From contig JABWBR010000009.1 in NCBI GenBank assembly GCA_013360405.1, forward strand, positions 1-64,000: DNA of 64,000 bases, given 5' to 3'. This document shows, one piece after another, positions 63,427-64,000 of this stretch. Under the pieces are notes generated by a model. That model was not told the origin of the DNA. It saw only the letters and a program-made list of their open reading frames with translations, and did not search any database. How positions within the stretch are numbered: the first letter of the stretch is position 1; each line of letters starts with the position of its first letter. The position numbers were made by a program, and so were the translations under genes. The DNA is from Saprospiraceae bacterium (GTDB lineage Bacteria; Bacteroidota; Bacteroidia; Chitinophagales; Saprospiraceae).

Positions 63427-64000
63427 AATTTTAATTTGGGTATGCTATTGATGTTTTTACCAGAGATGGTCATGGTTATCGGGGCATCGGAAAACACCCG
63501 GTCTTCATAAATCAATATTCTATCGAGGTTGTTACCCTCGGGTTCGTCAAATCCAAGCATAAAATCGGCGTAAGGCGCAGCTCCGTAGTTCCTTTCAAAG
63601 TGGAATAACTTGCAAGTGAAGGTATCTTGGCCTGCGATCAAGCTGATCTCTTTTTGCATGTCGAAAGAGAAATAGGATACGCGGGCGTAGTATTCGTCGG
63701 TATTGCTCGCACCATGTTGCAACACATCACCCTGGCCGCCTAGTAGTTCAATTCGCATCCTGTAGTATTCCAGGCCCTCGTATTCGGCCAGGGCAGCGGT
63801 TATTTTTTCAGGTTGATCGACGCCGGCTTCTTTGATCGCCAGCCATTCGGCAGGCAGGTAGGTTGCACTGTGTTGAATTCCGCTTTCCTGGTTGTGGTAC
63901 CCCGTGAGTTCTTCTTTATGCGCAGCCACCCACTGCCCGTATGGCTCAGGCGATAGCGCGCCTGACTCGCAGCTACAACAAAGCAGTAATGATGTAAATC
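63423..64000 (-). CDS. Lipoprotein, first visible gene of the RHS operon (partial)
   Basis: The 5' end lies beyond the window. The frame is open to the edge; the last visible residues upstream (SLLLCCSCESGALSPEPYGQ) look like the end of a lipoprotein signal, so the GTG at 63929 is not the true start. Visible mature part: WVAAHKEELTGYHNQESGIQ, a helix with ITAALAEYEGLEYYRMRIEL, then strands (SYFSFDMQKEISLIAGQDTF; KLFHFERNYGAAPYADFMLG; RILIYEDRVFSDAPITMTIS). No known family. The stop overlaps the start of the 2164-aa gene by the ATGA arrangement. It may anchor the RHS complex to the outer membrane. Confidence 0.75.
   Translation of the reverse strand, partial: FTSLLLCCSCESGALSPEPYGQWVAAHKEELTGYHNQESGIQHSATYLPAEWLAIKEAGVDQPEKITAALAEYEGLEYYRMRIELLGGQGDVLQHGASNTDEYYARVSYFSFDMQKEISLIAGQDTFTCKLFHFERNYGAAPYADFMLGFDEPEGNNLDRILIYEDRVFSDAPITMTISGKNINSIPKLKL

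Overview
The window looks like a chromosomal segment of a Bacteroidota bacterium, most likely of the Saprospiria (Lewinella/Haliscomenobacter-like). The basis is family content, not a database match. There are four very large or secreted proteins with C-terminal type IX secretion (T9SS) signals (three type A, one gliding-motility/CHU_C type B). There are also SprB-type repeats, two Reg_prop/Y_Y_Y sensors, RHS-like giants of the DUF6443 kind and many small Bacteroidota lipoproteins. None of the T9SS secretion machinery itself is present here.

Layout. 0-4.6 kb: an AT-rich strip next to a tRNA-Ser(UGA) gene. It holds a membrane pentapeptide-repeat protein, a frameshifted DUF5681 remnant, an M41-like HEAGH protein and a pentapeptide-repeat/TIR fusion; it reads like a small defence island at a tRNA. 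4.7-8.6 kb: a one-component propeller sensor and an MscS channel. 8.7-20.6 kb: a 2277-aa SprB-repeat adhesin followed upstream by three broken genes: an out-of-frame FN3-like leader, a 5'-truncated secreted protein, and a hybrid-sensor gene cut at its kinase domain. 20.7-30 kb: ordinary accessory genes (SPOR/PG-binding protein, pirin, GtrA, TolC-like protein, PKD/T9SS protein, class C beta-lactamase-like hydrolase) and a wrecked PIN toxin-antitoxin pair. 30-43.3 kb: a minus-strand run of a SUMF1-like lipoprotein, a 2252-aa PKD/cohesin/CHU_C protein and a 1802-aa HYR/SBBP/T9SS protein. 43.4-47.9 kb: an AbiEii-type nucleotidyltransferase module, a Uma2 nuclease-fold protein, an SDR dehydrogenase and lipoproteins. 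48.6-64 kb: a tightly packed four-gene minus-strand operon (lipoprotein, 2164-aa RHS-like protein, small secreted protein, 2529-aa RHS-core protein). The C-terminal tip of its last gene is AT-rich and looks exchanged.

The most unusual signal is not a gene. At least eight gene boundaries carry low-complexity arrays of 7-8 bp (one about 20 bp) words folded into self-complementary arms. Each locus mostly uses its own word, and several fill exactly the space between two stop codons. A second layer of fixed palindromes (AGAGACGCGATT, ACCTTGCAAGGT, AGCGGTCAGACCGCT and a nested ~170-bp element) sits between genes. One has landed inside the pirin coding sequence without breaking the frame, and two bracket a lipoprotein gene in mirror order. 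I propose these, the TIR/pentapeptide locus and the RHS operon as the parts worth follow-up.
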